A stretch of 6,144 nt of DNA from Candidatus Sumerlaeota bacterium (GTDB taxonomy: Bacteria; CG03; SLGR01), in the NCBI GenBank assembly GCA_007136585.1, contig SLGR01000224.1, forward strand, positions 1 to 6,144. Reading direction: 5' to 3'. The translations under genes were made by a program, and so were the position numbers. Position 1 is the stretch's first letter; the number at the start of each line of letters is the position of its first letter. This document shows positions 1-6,144 of this stretch, one piece after another. The notes below the pieces were generated by a model. It had not been told where the DNA came from, made no database searches, and saw only the letters and a program-made list of their open reading frames with translations.

Positions 1-429
1 CATAATAAGCGGCCCACCGGACCTTTCCCGTCGCAGAGGGTCCAACCCGGCAAGCTGAAGCATATTGACCATATTTGTGAACGAAAGCTCGTACTGCATT
101 GAAAACCCGATTATATCAAACTCCGAAGCGGGGATCCTTTCCTGAAGAGAGAAAAGCTCCACGCAACTCTGGCGCATCCACTCCTCCATATCCTCTGCCG
201 GCGCGAAGCACCTCTCGCAGAAGTAACCTTCCTGCAATGAGACTATCTTCTCAACCGTATGAAAACCAAGACTTGACATCCCTATTGAGTAATCATCCGG
301 AAAACAGAGAAGAAACCCCTTTCCTTCCCGGGAGGAAGAATCGCCTCCTCTTTCCGCGCCGGAATACCTTCCCGGAAGTTTCATCCCGGGAAGCGTCTCT
401 CTCAATACCTTCTCGGGAACTCTACCCAC
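1..429 (-). CDS. B12-binding-type radical SAM protein, N-terminal part (TIGR03960-like), cut by window edge
   Basis: An open frame of 143 codons runs from a GTG at 429-427 to the window edge without a stop; the 3' part is outside. The start is supported by GGAGG at 436-440, six bases upstream, and overlaps the rodA stop by 8 bp. The protein reads like the N-terminus of the TIGR03960 family of uncharacterised radical SAM enzymes. It has RYSGAE near residues 21-26, then FPDDYSIGMSSLGF (43-56), ERCFAPAEDME (72-82), LFSLQER (92-98), FDIIGFSMQYELSFTN (104-119) and LQLAGLDP (124-131), ending at PLIM where relatives continue into a GGP motif. This region is the cobalamin-binding-like fold; the CxxxCxxC iron-sulfur motif would lie beyond the edge. 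Relatives are often encoded near mre/rod and rne/rng genes, which fits the context. Residues 27-38 are a low-complexity G/S/R stretch. Substrate and reaction are unknown. The family call is from remembered motifs, not a search. Confidence 0.85.
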   Translation of the reverse strand, partial: MGRVPEKVLRETLPGMKLPGRYSGAERGGDSSSREGKGFLLCFPDDYSIGMSSLGFHTVEKIVSLQEGYFCERCFAPAEDMEEWMRQSCVELFSLQERIPASEFDIIGFSMQYELSFTNMVNMLQLAGLDPLRRERSGGPLIM

Positions 430-1678
430 CTATTACCTCCGTCCTCTTGTTTATATTAAGCATTATACCGGTCAGCCCCAGAAAGATAACTGTACCGGTT
501 CCCCCGTAGGAAACAAGGGGAAGCTGGATCCCTATAACGGGAAGAAGGCCGAGCGTTACGCCTATATTCATAGCTGTCTGGGTAAGAAACAGGGTAAATA
601 TACCTGTGCCTATAAGGCGCCCCCCGTAATCCTCGGTCCTTTCTATTATCTTTGCAAACTGGCTAAGAAGAAGAAAAAATACCGTCAGAAGCCCCGCGGC
701 CCCTATGAACCCGAGCTCCTCTGCCACGGAAGCGAATATAAAGTCTGTGTGACGGACAGGGAGGAATCCCAGCTGGGTCTGGGTTCCGCCGAAGAGCCCC
801 TTTCCCGTAATCCGCCCGGAACCGACGGCAAGAAGTGACTGCCTGGTATTGTACCCTGCCCCCAGGGGATCCATATCCGGCACCAGGAAAGCCACAACCC
901 TCCTCTGCTGGTACGGACGCAGGGAATGAGCCGCCGCGGCCCCGGTCCCTGCCGCCGCCCATATAAGCAGCGCAAGAAGAGTGAAACTCCGCCACCTGAG
1001 CGTCCTGTTAAGGCGCCTTGCCTCACTGAAAAGAAAAACCGCAATACCTGTAAAGGCCAGGAAAAACATAAGGTACCTTACTCTTAAAACCGTATCCGCA
1101 GAGATCTGCAGGTAAGATTCAAGAAGCAGGACCAGCCCGGCTGTGAGGAGAGCTATAACAGCGGGGCCCATCCACCTGGTATCGGCCCGCGAGAGAGCCA
1201 GCATCGCTCCGTAAACAGGGATGAGCGGCATAACCGAACCCGTATCGGGCTGCGCCAGGACAAGAGCGGCGACAGCTATCAGGGGAAGAGCCGGAAGCGC
1301 CGAACCGCCGCGTTTCTCAAGTATATAAGCCGTAAAGATTATAACCGCCGCTTTGGCCGCTTCAACCGGCTGGAAATAAAAATATCCCAGGGCCAGCCAC
1401 CTTCTCCCCCCGTGAACCTCAACCCCCGTTATAAGGACCGCCGCCAGGAGCGCTACGGAAACGATATAAAAAACAGGGCTGAGCTCCTGGAGAACCTTGT
1501 AGGGAAAAAACCTCAGGAAAAGCAGCAGACCCGCGCCTGCCAAGACAGCAATAAGCTGCTTAAGGTAGAGCCCGGAATAACCGGGTGTTCCGGCGGTAGT
1601 TGATATAACCGCCATAACGCCCCAGAGGCAGAGAATGGCCGAGTATATCAGAACCTTTATCTCAATCTGCTTTCGCAT
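422..1678 (-). CDS. rodA: RodA, SEDS-family peptidoglycan glycosyltransferase of the elongasome
   Basis: RodA polymerises lipid II into glycan strands in the cytoplasmic membrane and works with PBP2. The frame stays open up to 1828, but the ATG at 1678 is preferred (418 aa). It follows GGAG/AGG (1682-1691), gives a short basic N-terminus (MRKQIEIK) before the first membrane helix, and overlaps mrdA by 17 bp. The protein is strongly hydrophobic with about ten predicted helices. SEDS landmarks are GRRWLALG (91-98), the QPxExxK motif as QPVEAAK (103-109), LAQPDTGS (141-148), DPLGAGY (270-276), GKGLFGGTQTQLGFLP (292-307), HTDFIFA (310-316) with the conserved loop aspartate at 312, and NIGVTLGLLPVIGIQLP (371-387) followed by LVSYGGT (388-394). 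Length and motif order are typical of RodA, and pairing with mrdA favours RodA over FtsW. One oddity: the usual serine of QPSE is valine. Confidence 0.97.
   Translation of the reverse strand: MRKQIEIKVLIYSAILCLWGVMAVISTTAGTPGYSGLYLKQLIAVLAGAGLLLFLRFFPYKVLQELSPVFYIVSVALLAAVLITGVEVHGGRRWLALGYFYFQPVEAAKAAVIIFTAYILEKRGGSALPALPLIAVAALVLAQPDTGSVMPLIPVYGAMLALSRADTRWMGPAVIALLTAGLVLLLESYLQISADTVLRVRYLMFFLAFTGIAVFLFSEARRLNRTLRWRSFTLLALLIWAAAGTGAAAAHSLRPYQQRRVVAFLVPDMDPLGAGYNTRQSLLAVGSGRITGKGLFGGTQTQLGFLPVRHTDFIFASVAEELGFIGAAGLLTVFFLLLSQFAKIIERTEDYGGRLIGTGIFTLFLTQTAMNIGVTLGLLPVIGIQLPLVSYGGTGTVIFLGLTGIMLNINKRTEVIGG
436..440 (-). promoter_or_regulatory. Shine-Dalgarno site for the radical SAM gene
   Basis: GGAGG on the minus strand lies inside the last codons of rodA, with six bases (TAATAG) before the GTG at 429. 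It fixes the start of the truncated downstream gene and implies translational coupling to rodA. Confidence 0.75.
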
Positions 1679-3452
1679 GTATCCTGTCTCCGAATTTCTC
1701 CATAAGTATCCGGCGAGCCACAGGAAGGGCCGCGACGGCTCCGTACCCTCCGTGCTCCACCATAACAACGATTGCGATCTCGGGTTTATCGGCAGGGGCA
1801 TAAGTTGCAAACCAGGCATGGTCATCACCCAGAGGGTTCTGGGCTGTACCTGTCTTGGCTCCCGCGCTGACAGGAGAGTAGAGGAACCTGGCGGTCCCGG
1901 ATTCCACGGACATCTCCATACCTCTCCTCAGCACGTCAAGGGTTCCGGGAGATATCCCGGAGCTTCCTTCAATGGTGGGGGTATGGCTCTCTGAAAGTTT
2001 CCCGTCCGGATTTACAACAAGCTTAAGCATGCTGGGGCGCATAAAAATACCGCCGGAAGCTATCATTGAAGTCATTCTGAGGACCTGAAAAGGAGTAGAG
2101 AGGATGAAACCCTGTCCAACACTCATATTTACCGAGTCGCCGGGGTTCCATCCCCCGCCTATATGGGCCCTTTTCCAGCCTGGATCGGGGAGTATCCCTG
2201 TTTTCTCCCCCGGAAAGATATCCTGGCCCCTCTTCCCGAACCCCATCTCCCGGGCGGCGGTGTTGATAATCCCGGGACCCAGTTCCAGTCCGAGCAGGTA
2301 AAAATAAACGTTGCAGGAATCGGCAAGGGCTTCTTTGATATCTATCTTCCCGTGCCGCGAGTCCCTCCAGCACCTGAAGACCCTGCGGTCGTGCCCCACG
2401 GTTATCTCCCCTTCGCACTTGTACTCCCTGGAAGAGGGAACCCCGGTTTCCAGGGCAGCGGCTGCGGTAACGAGCTTGAAAACAGAACCGGGGGGATACT
2501 GCCCCTGGATAGGCCTGTTGAAAAGCGGGTGGCGCGGATCTTCAAAAAGCTCAAGGTACTCCAGGCTGCTCCTTGGAACCGTGAAAGTTCCGGGGTCAAA
2601 ACCCGGGCTGGAGATCCAGAGAAGTATCTCGCCCGTGGAAGGGTCCATCGCCAGAACCGTGCCTGTCTTCCCTTCCATAGCCTCGGCTGCGGCAAGCTGA
2701 AGGTCTCTGTCTATGGAGAGAAGTATATCATCTCCGGGAACAGGTTCTACCGTCCTCATCTCCCGCCTGTGGCGCCCGGAAGCCCCCACCTCAACCTCCC
2801 TGTACCCGTCTCTGCCTCTGAGAAGACTGTCGAAGACCATCTCCGCCCCGGATTTCCCTATACGGTCCCGGTGCCTGTACCCGAATTTACGCAACCTTTC
2901 CAGTTCCTCCGGGCTTATCTGTCCCGTATAACCTGTAATGTGAGAGAAAACATCGGCGTAAGGATAATCCCTGACAGGATCAACATCTATGAAAACACGG
3001 GGTAGATAATGGAAGTTCTCTTCAAGTATAAGTATCTCATCCAGCGTAAGATGGGAGGCAAGGACCGCAACCCCGAAAGGAAGCCTCCGGGGCGAGTAAA
3101 ACCTTGAGAGTATCTTCTCAGCTTTCCGTCCTGTAAGTTCCTCAATCTTATCCGCTATTTCCCTTATCTGCCCGCTTTCCAGGCCTTCAGGAGATATATA
3201 CAGCGAATAACTGGGACGGGTCCCGGCCAGTTTCTCTCCGTTTCTGTCAAAGATCCTTCCCCTCGGGGCCGGGATGGAAAACCTCTGAAGGCGGTTGGAC
3301 TCCGCCAGCCGGTGGTACTCGGCGCCTCTTACAAGCTGAAGCTGGGCCAGGCGCAGGAAGAATATACCGAAAAGAACCGCTATAAGCGGCCTGAACCACA
3401 GCGCTTCGCGCCTGAACGAATCCTTCCAGAAATAATAACTCTTACCCGGCAT
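1662..3452 (-). CDS. mrdA: Penicillin-binding protein 2 (elongasome D,D-transpeptidase, class B PBP)
   Basis: PBP2 cross-links new glycan made by RodA during side-wall growth; it is a bitopic inner-membrane protein with a periplasmic catalytic domain. From the ATG at 3452 it has 596 residues, close to the usual 600-650. A short cytoplasmic tail precedes one membrane helix (about 20-40). The pedestal follows, with RGRIFDRNG (64-72) and HITGYTGQIS (171-180), then DRIGKSGAE near 196-204. The transpeptidase domain has the SxxK nucleophile box in PPGSVFK (Ser323, Lys326), SCN (379-381), KTGTAQ (533-538) and DHAWFATYAP (544-553). FRCWRDSRHGKIDI (359-372) is typical of PBP2 rather than FtsI. It overlaps mreD by 11 bp. 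An alternative in-frame TTG at 3488 would add 12 residues and has a better Shine-Dalgarno site. ATG was preferred because the short overlap matches the other junctions, so the start is uncertain although the identity is not. Confidence 0.97.
   Translation of the reverse strand: MPGKSYYFWKDSFRREALWFRPLIAVLFGIFFLRLAQLQLVRGAEYHRLAESNRLQRFSIPAPRGRIFDRNGEKLAGTRPSYSLYISPEGLESGQIREIADKIEELTGRKAEKILSRFYSPRRLPFGVAVLASHLTLDEILILEENFHYLPRVFIDVDPVRDYPYADVFSHITGYTGQISPEELERLRKFGYRHRDRIGKSGAEMVFDSLLRGRDGYREVEVGASGRHRREMRTVEPVPGDDILLSIDRDLQLAAAEAMEGKTGTVLAMDPSTGEILLWISSPGFDPGTFTVPRSSLEYLELFEDPRHPLFNRPIQGQYPPGSVFKLVTAAAALETGVPSSREYKCEGEITVGHDRRVFRCWRDSRHGKIDIKEALADSCNVYFYLLGLELGPGIINTAAREMGFGKRGQDIFPGEKTGILPDPGWKRAHIGGGWNPGDSVNMSVGQGFILSTPFQVLRMTSMIASGGIFMRPSMLKLVVNPDGKLSESHTPTIEGSSGISPGTLDVLRRGMEMSVESGTARFLYSPVSAGAKTGTAQNPLGDDHAWFATYAPADKPEIAIVVMVEHGGYGAVAALPVARRILMEKFGDRIHAKAD
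1682..1691 (-). promoter_or_regulatory. Shine-Dalgarno region for rodA
   Basis: The minus strand reads GGAGACAGGA just upstream of the ATG at 1678. GGAG lies nine bases and the inner AGG four bases before the start. It sits within the end of mrdA and supports the short rodA start over the longer open frame, whose extra 50 residues would only overlap mrdA. Confidence 0.6.
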
Positions 3453-3897
3453 CTGTATGTTTAATAATAATGTAAACCAGCGGGGCAATCAAACCTCCCG
3501 CGGCGGCTGTCGGAACCGCCTGTCTCAGGGAAATCTGCGGAAACCCCATTGCCATACGAATCAGAAAGATCAATAGTGCCTGAAAAAGATAGGCGGCAAA
3601 GACGAATAAAAACTGGAAAAGAAAATTTCCGGGGCTGACTTTACCTTTAAGTTTACCGGCATACCATCCGGTTATGACACGAGATATAATACGCTCTCCT
3701 ATCAGTCCGGAAAGGAAAAGATCCTCCGCCAGGGCGGAGAAAAAACCGAATACAGCGCCGCGACCCCTTCCCTTTACAAGGGCGACCTGTATGGTAAGAA
3801 TAATGAGGATATTCACAGATACTCCGCGGAAACTCAGGTACCTGTAGAAGAAAAGCTGCGCCAGGAGAGCTGCGGTTAAGGTTAGAGCGAATTTCAT
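3442..3897 (-). CDS. mreD: Rod shape-determining protein MreD
   Basis: MreD is a small integral membrane partner of MreC in the elongasome. The chosen ATG at 3897 gives 151 residues, within the usual 150-180, and starts directly with a hydrophobic helix (MKFALTLTAALLAQLFF). The open frame runs upstream to 4035, but that part overlaps the end of mreC and encodes a charged, non-membrane sequence, so it was rejected. About five hydrophobic segments are visible, roughly at 3-20, 26-42, 46-66, 91-115 and 128-145. The weakly conserved MreD signature appears as RGAVFGFFSALAEDLFLSG (46-64), with the acidic AED and the following glycine. MreD families diverge strongly, so the call rests on topology, this motif and its place between mreC and mrdA. 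It begins 22 bp after the mreC stop with only a weak GGCGG ten bases upstream, suggesting coupling. Its end overlaps mrdA by 11 bp. Confidence 0.92.
   Translation of the reverse strand: MKFALTLTAALLAQLFFYRYLSFRGVSVNILIILTIQVALVKGRGRGAVFGFFSALAEDLFLSGLIGERIISRVITGWYAGKLKGKVSPGNFLFQFLFVFAAYLFQALLIFLIRMAMGFPQISLRQAVPTAAAGGLIAPLVYIIIKHTDAG
3494..3499 (-). promoter_or_regulatory. Possible Shine-Dalgarno site for an alternative TTG start of mrdA
   Basis: GGGAGG on the minus strand sits five bases before an in-frame TTG at 3488. No comparable site precedes the ATG at 3452. The bases also encode an Ala-Gly-Gly stretch of MreD, so the match could be incidental. Confidence 0.35.
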
Positions 3898-3919
3898 ATT
3901 ATTATAGCCGCCGGTAATC

Positions 3920-4720
3920 TCATCTTGAGACGTATACCATCGCCGCATCCTGGGGATAAAAGCGTCCGCGGACACCCGCTCTCTGCCCCATTGATAAATC
4001 AAGGGTCTCCACCGAGACCACCGCTCCCGCAACAAGTCCGGAGGGAAATATCCCCCCTGTGCCCGAGGTATATACCGTATCTCCGGGGGATATTTCAGCC
4101 CCTGGTGAGATGTACTCCATGCGAAGGGCCCAGCCGCCCGTACCCCGAAGGACCCCGCGGTACCCTTTTCCGGTCTCTACAGCGCACCTGAACTCGCTGG
4201 AAGTAATAAGAAGAACCCTGCTGGAGTTTTCGTAAACCTCACTTATCCTTCCCGCAAGAACCCATTCTTCTCCGTCAAAGAGAGCCACAGCCGCATCTTT
4301 CGTTACCCCGTCTGCGGCTCCCCTGGAAATCTTAAACTCAGTAAAATACTCCTCCGGAGAAATTATAAAGACCCGGGCTTTTATGAAATTCCCGGGAAGG
4401 GCGGACTCTGAAGCGGATGCGGCGTAAAACTCCCCGAACCTTTCTTTAAGGTACCGGTAATCCCCCATCTTCTGCCTCAGGGCCGCTATCTCGGAGCTCT
4501 TCCGGAGGATCCTCTCGTCAAGTTCAAGAGCGCGGCGGGATCTTTCCGTTATGCGCACCGCATATACGCCAGGGTAATCAATAGCCCGGGTGACAGGAAA
4601 TACTATCCTCAGAAAAGCCTCGTGGAAAACCCGTACAGGCCGGGTCAGGTTTGAAAGAAGTATGATAAAACCGAACGCTATAAGAATGAGAAAAAGTCCG
4701 CGGGGCGGATCTCTGTCCAT
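3920..4720 (-). CDS. mreC: Rod shape-determining protein MreC
   Basis: MreC is a bitopic membrane protein whose periplasmic domain binds and activates PBP2 within the elongasome. The protein has 266 residues. It has a short cytoplasmic N-terminus, one membrane helix (about 9-25, LFLILIAFGFIILLSNL), a charged helical coiled-coil segment (about 55-97) and then the two beta domains. Family landmarks are the FKISRGAADGV segment (129-139), LAGRISEVYENSSRVLLIT (155-173) and the hallmark GDTVYTSGTGGIFPSGL (213-229). The ATG at 4720 follows AAGG (4728-4731) with seven bases between. It is separated from mreB by 45 bp, the longest gap in the window, in which I see no clear hairpin or promoter. Length and domain order are typical. 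Confidence 0.96.
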   Translation of the reverse strand: MDRDPPRGLFLILIAFGFIILLSNLTRPVRVFHEAFLRIVFPVTRAIDYPGVYAVRITERSRRALELDERILRKSSEIAALRQKMGDYRYLKERFGEFYAASASESALPGNFIKARVFIISPEEYFTEFKISRGAADGVTKDAAVALFDGEEWVLAGRISEVYENSSRVLLITSSEFRCAVETGKGYRGVLRGTGGWALRMEYISPGAEISPGDTVYTSGTGGIFPSGLVAGAVVSVETLDLSMGQRAGVRGRFYPQDAAMVYVSR

Positions 4721-4765
4721 TTTTTAACCTTACAGTACTTAAGAGGGATCCGGAGGGTTTTTCTT

Positions 4766-5803
4766 TCAGTCTTCCAGGGAAAATCTCTGCGCTTTTTTCA
4801 GGCGGGCCATCTGTTCAAGATACCTTCCCGCCCCCATAACGACACAGTTCATGGCATCGTCGGCGATATGGACAGGGAGCTCCGTGGTCTCCCGCAGAAG
4901 CTCGTCTATTCCGCCTAATAGAGCCCCCCCTCCTACCAGAACTATGCCCCGGTCCACCAGGTCGGCGGAAAGCTCCGCCGGTGTCTGGTTAAGCGTGTCT
5001 TTTATTACTTTTAATAGTTCTTTCATCGGCTCGGCAAGGGATTCCCTTATATCGTCCGTGCTTATCAGGACCGTTTTGGGAAGCCCGCTTACGAGGTCAC
5101 GACCCTTTATCTCCATCTGCCTGGACTCTGAGGACGGATATACGGAACCAATCTTTATCTTAGCCTCCTCCGCGGTCCTTTCACCGATGATTAAATTCTC
5201 TTTCTCCTTAAAGTAATCTATTATGGCCTGGTCAAAATCATCTCCGGCTATCCTGAGCGCGTTGGTCAAAACCATCCCGCCCAGCGAAATAACGGCAACT
5301 TCAGTAGTGCCGCCCCCTATATCAACAACCATATTGCCTGCCGGTTCGTGAACCGGCAGTTCCGCGCCGATGGCCGCCGCCATCGGCTCTTCTATCACGT
5401 AAACCTCTCTTGCCCCCGCCCTCTCGGCGGATTCCCTTACCGCGCGGCGCTCAACCTCGGTGCAGGCGGAGGGGACGCTTATTACTATACGCGGATGTAG
5501 GAGGCTTTTCCGTCCCGCGTGAACTTTCCGGATAAAGTACCTTATCATACGCTCGGTGGTCTCAAAATCAGCTATAACACCGTTCTTAAGCGGTCTTACA
5601 GCGGTTATATTGGCCGGGGTGCGCCCCAGCATCCGCTTGGCGTCTATACCAACAGCCAGGATTCGGTCAGTCTCCCTGTTTATGGCTACGACAGAAGGCT
5701 CCTTAAGGACTATACCTCTCCCTTTCACGTACACAAGCACGTTTGCCGTACCCAGGTCAATCCCCATATCGTTGGAAAACATTCCGAAAAGGGAGTTAAA
5801 CAT
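4766..5803 (-). CDS. mreB: Rod shape-determining protein MreB, bacterial actin homologue
   Basis: MreB is an ATP-binding actin-fold protein that forms membrane-bound filaments and orients the RodA-PBP2 synthases. At 345 residues it has the normal length and is highly conserved. The N-terminus MFNSLFGMFSND resembles the amphipathic membrane-binding start of the family. The phosphate-1 loop is DLGTAN (16-21), followed by GRGIVLKEPSVVAI (28-41). RPLKNGVIADF is at 70-80, IEEPMAAAIGA (137-147) holds the catalytic-region glutamates, phosphate-2 is VVDIGGGTTEVAVISLGG (159-176) and the adenosine motif is IVLVGGGALLGGI (287-299). The ATG at 5803 overlaps the rplQ stop by 8 bp. There is no good Shine-Dalgarno sequence, so translation is probably coupled to rplQ. 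Direct linkage to rplQ is less usual than the common radC/maf neighbourhoods. Confidence 0.99.
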   Translation of the reverse strand: MFNSLFGMFSNDMGIDLGTANVLVYVKGRGIVLKEPSVVAINRETDRILAVGIDAKRMLGRTPANITAVRPLKNGVIADFETTERMIRYFIRKVHAGRKSLLHPRIVISVPSACTEVERRAVRESAERAGAREVYVIEEPMAAAIGAELPVHEPAGNMVVDIGGGTTEVAVISLGGMVLTNALRIAGDDFDQAIIDYFKEKENLIIGERTAEEAKIKIGSVYPSSESRQMEIKGRDLVSGLPKTVLISTDDIRESLAEPMKELLKVIKDTLNQTPAELSADLVDRGIVLVGGGALLGGIDELLRETTELPVHIADDAMNCVVMGAGRYLEQMARLKKAQRFSLED

Positions 5804-6113
5804 CTATTATTTCAAGGATGCACATCTGCCTGGCATCCCCCTGCCTTCTCCCTATGCGGAGCATCCGGGTATACCCCCCCGGACGCGAGGCGCAGGCAGG
5901 GCCGATCTCCGTAAAGAGTCTCTCCACGCCGTCAGGCGGAAGCTTGCGGGCAGCGTACCTCCTTGCAGCAACGGTATCGCGGGAGGCCTTGGAGATAAGC
6001 CGTTCGGTTCTCTTCTTCAGAACCCGGGCGTGGGATACGGAGGTCTTTATCCTGCCGTTCTTTATCAGATGGTAGGTAAGGTTCCTTATCTGTCTTTTAG
6101 TTTTTAAATTCAA
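5796..6113 (-). CDS. rplQ: 50S ribosomal protein L17, N-terminally short
   Basis: L17 is a large-subunit protein near the peptide exit tunnel. The 105 residues match the family core: RNLTYHLIKNGRIKTS (10-25), ERLISKA (37-43), LFTEIGP (66-72), ASRPGGYTRMLRIGRRQGDA (75-94) and the closing ILEIID (99-104). The usual start, with a basic MRHRKxGRxLxR-like tail before the first helix, is reduced to MNLKTKRQ, about 12 residues shorter than the E. coli protein as I recall it. An in-frame TGA at 6117-6119, just upstream of the TTG at 6113, rules out extension. GGGGTG (6120-6125) ends six bases before TTG and is a plausible ribosome-binding site. The gene overlaps the probable rpoA end by 17 bp and mreB by 8 bp. 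Identity is certain; only the short N-terminus is odd. Confidence 0.95.
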   Translation of the reverse strand: MNLKTKRQIRNLTYHLIKNGRIKTSVSHARVLKKRTERLISKASRDTVAARRYAARKLPPDGVERLFTEIGPACASRPGGYTRMLRIGRRQGDARQMCILEIIDV

Positions 6114-6144
6114 GGCTCACACCCCGTTCTTTTCCGAACTCGTC
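6097..6144 (-). CDS. rpoA: Probable C-terminal end of RNA polymerase alpha subunit, cut by window edge
   Basis: Fifteen codons from the right edge, in a frame different from rplQ, read DEFGKERGVSLEFKN and stop at TAA (6097-6099). Alpha subunits usually end with a helix and a short tail such as EMGLSL plus a few residues; the GVSLEFKN end resembles this. In most bacteria rpoA lies immediately upstream of rplQ, so position is the main support. The frame overlaps rplQ by 17 bp, like other junctions in the window. The visible stretch is too short for certainty, and another upstream gene remains possible. Confidence 0.55.
   Translation of the reverse strand, partial: DEFGKERGVSLEFKN

Noticed and set aside
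99-509. Plus-strand open frame at the left end
   Set aside because: It is antisense to the radical SAM N-terminus and the end of rodA, both supported by family motifs; its Ser/Pro/Arg-rich product has no recognisable features.
1679-1828. Longer RodA start with 50 extra residues
   Set aside because: It lies inside the conserved C-terminal part of PBP2, and the ATG at 1678 has a Shine-Dalgarno site and a typical RodA N-terminus.
2163-3005. Long plus-strand open frame (280 codons) opposite mrdA
   Set aside because: It lies wholly antisense to a well-conserved PBP2, is rich in Pro, Gly and Arg without domain signals, and is explained by the codon composition of the opposite strand.
3901-3906. 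TATAAT on the minus strand between mreC and mreD, a possible -10 box
   Set aside because: At 16-18 bp upstream there is nothing like TTGACA, and the box would lie only a few bases before the mreD start; probably chance in an AT-rich gap.
3898-4035. Longer MreD start with 46 extra residues
   Set aside because: The extension mostly overlaps the end of mreC, is charged rather than membrane-like, and is unlike the MreD family; the ATG at 3897 begins at the first helix.
4721-4765. Possible terminator or attenuator in the 45 bp mreB-mreC gap
   Set aside because: Only short palindromes (GGATCC, TCCGGA) and a CCCTC direct repeat are present; no stem of useful length followed by a T-run on the coding strand.
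5519-6107. Overlapping plus-strand frames opposite rplQ and the start of mreB
   Set aside because: Both strands cannot plausibly code here, and L17 and MreB are unmistakable on the minus strand.

Overview
The window is a densely packed stretch of bacterial chromosome. Every gene I can support lies on the minus strand, so transcription runs from high to low coordinates. The order of transcription is: probable 3' end of rpoA (6097-6144, cut by the right edge), rplQ (ribosomal protein L17), mreB, mreC, mreD, mrdA (PBP2), rodA, and the start of a B12-binding-type radical SAM gene (1-429, cut by the left edge). No tRNA, rRNA, mobile element, CRISPR array or convincing terminator was seen. No gap reaches 300 bases; the two real gaps are 45 bp (mreB-mreC) and 22 bp (mreC-mreD). 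All other junctions overlap by 8 to 17 bp, the signature of one translationally coupled operon.

The five central genes encode the rod-shape elongation machinery. MreB is the actin-like filament under the membrane. MreC and MreD are the membrane and periplasmic connectors. RodA is the SEDS glycan polymerase and PBP2 its partner transpeptidase. The catalytic and nucleotide-binding motifs looked for are present, so the organism is very probably a rod-shaped, peptidoglycan-making bacterium. At the right, the end of the ribosomal alpha operon (rpoA-rplQ) runs directly into mreB. At the left, the radical SAM gene begins inside the rodA stop region behind a strong Shine-Dalgarno site. From memory, this radical SAM family is often found near mre/rodA and rne/rng-rplU clusters.

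The host cannot be named from the window. G+C looks somewhat above 50 %, and ATA (Ile) and AGG/AGA (Arg) codons are common. TTG and GTG starts occur, and L17 is unusually short at its N-terminus. The divergent L17 and the direct alpha-operon/mre junction would suit a deep or poorly cultured lineage, but this is inference. The window is mostly ordinary core-genome content and I see no undescribed system. The points worth a second look are the shortened L17, the alpha-operon/mre junction, the partial radical SAM gene, one RodA motif substitution and the ambiguous mrdA start.
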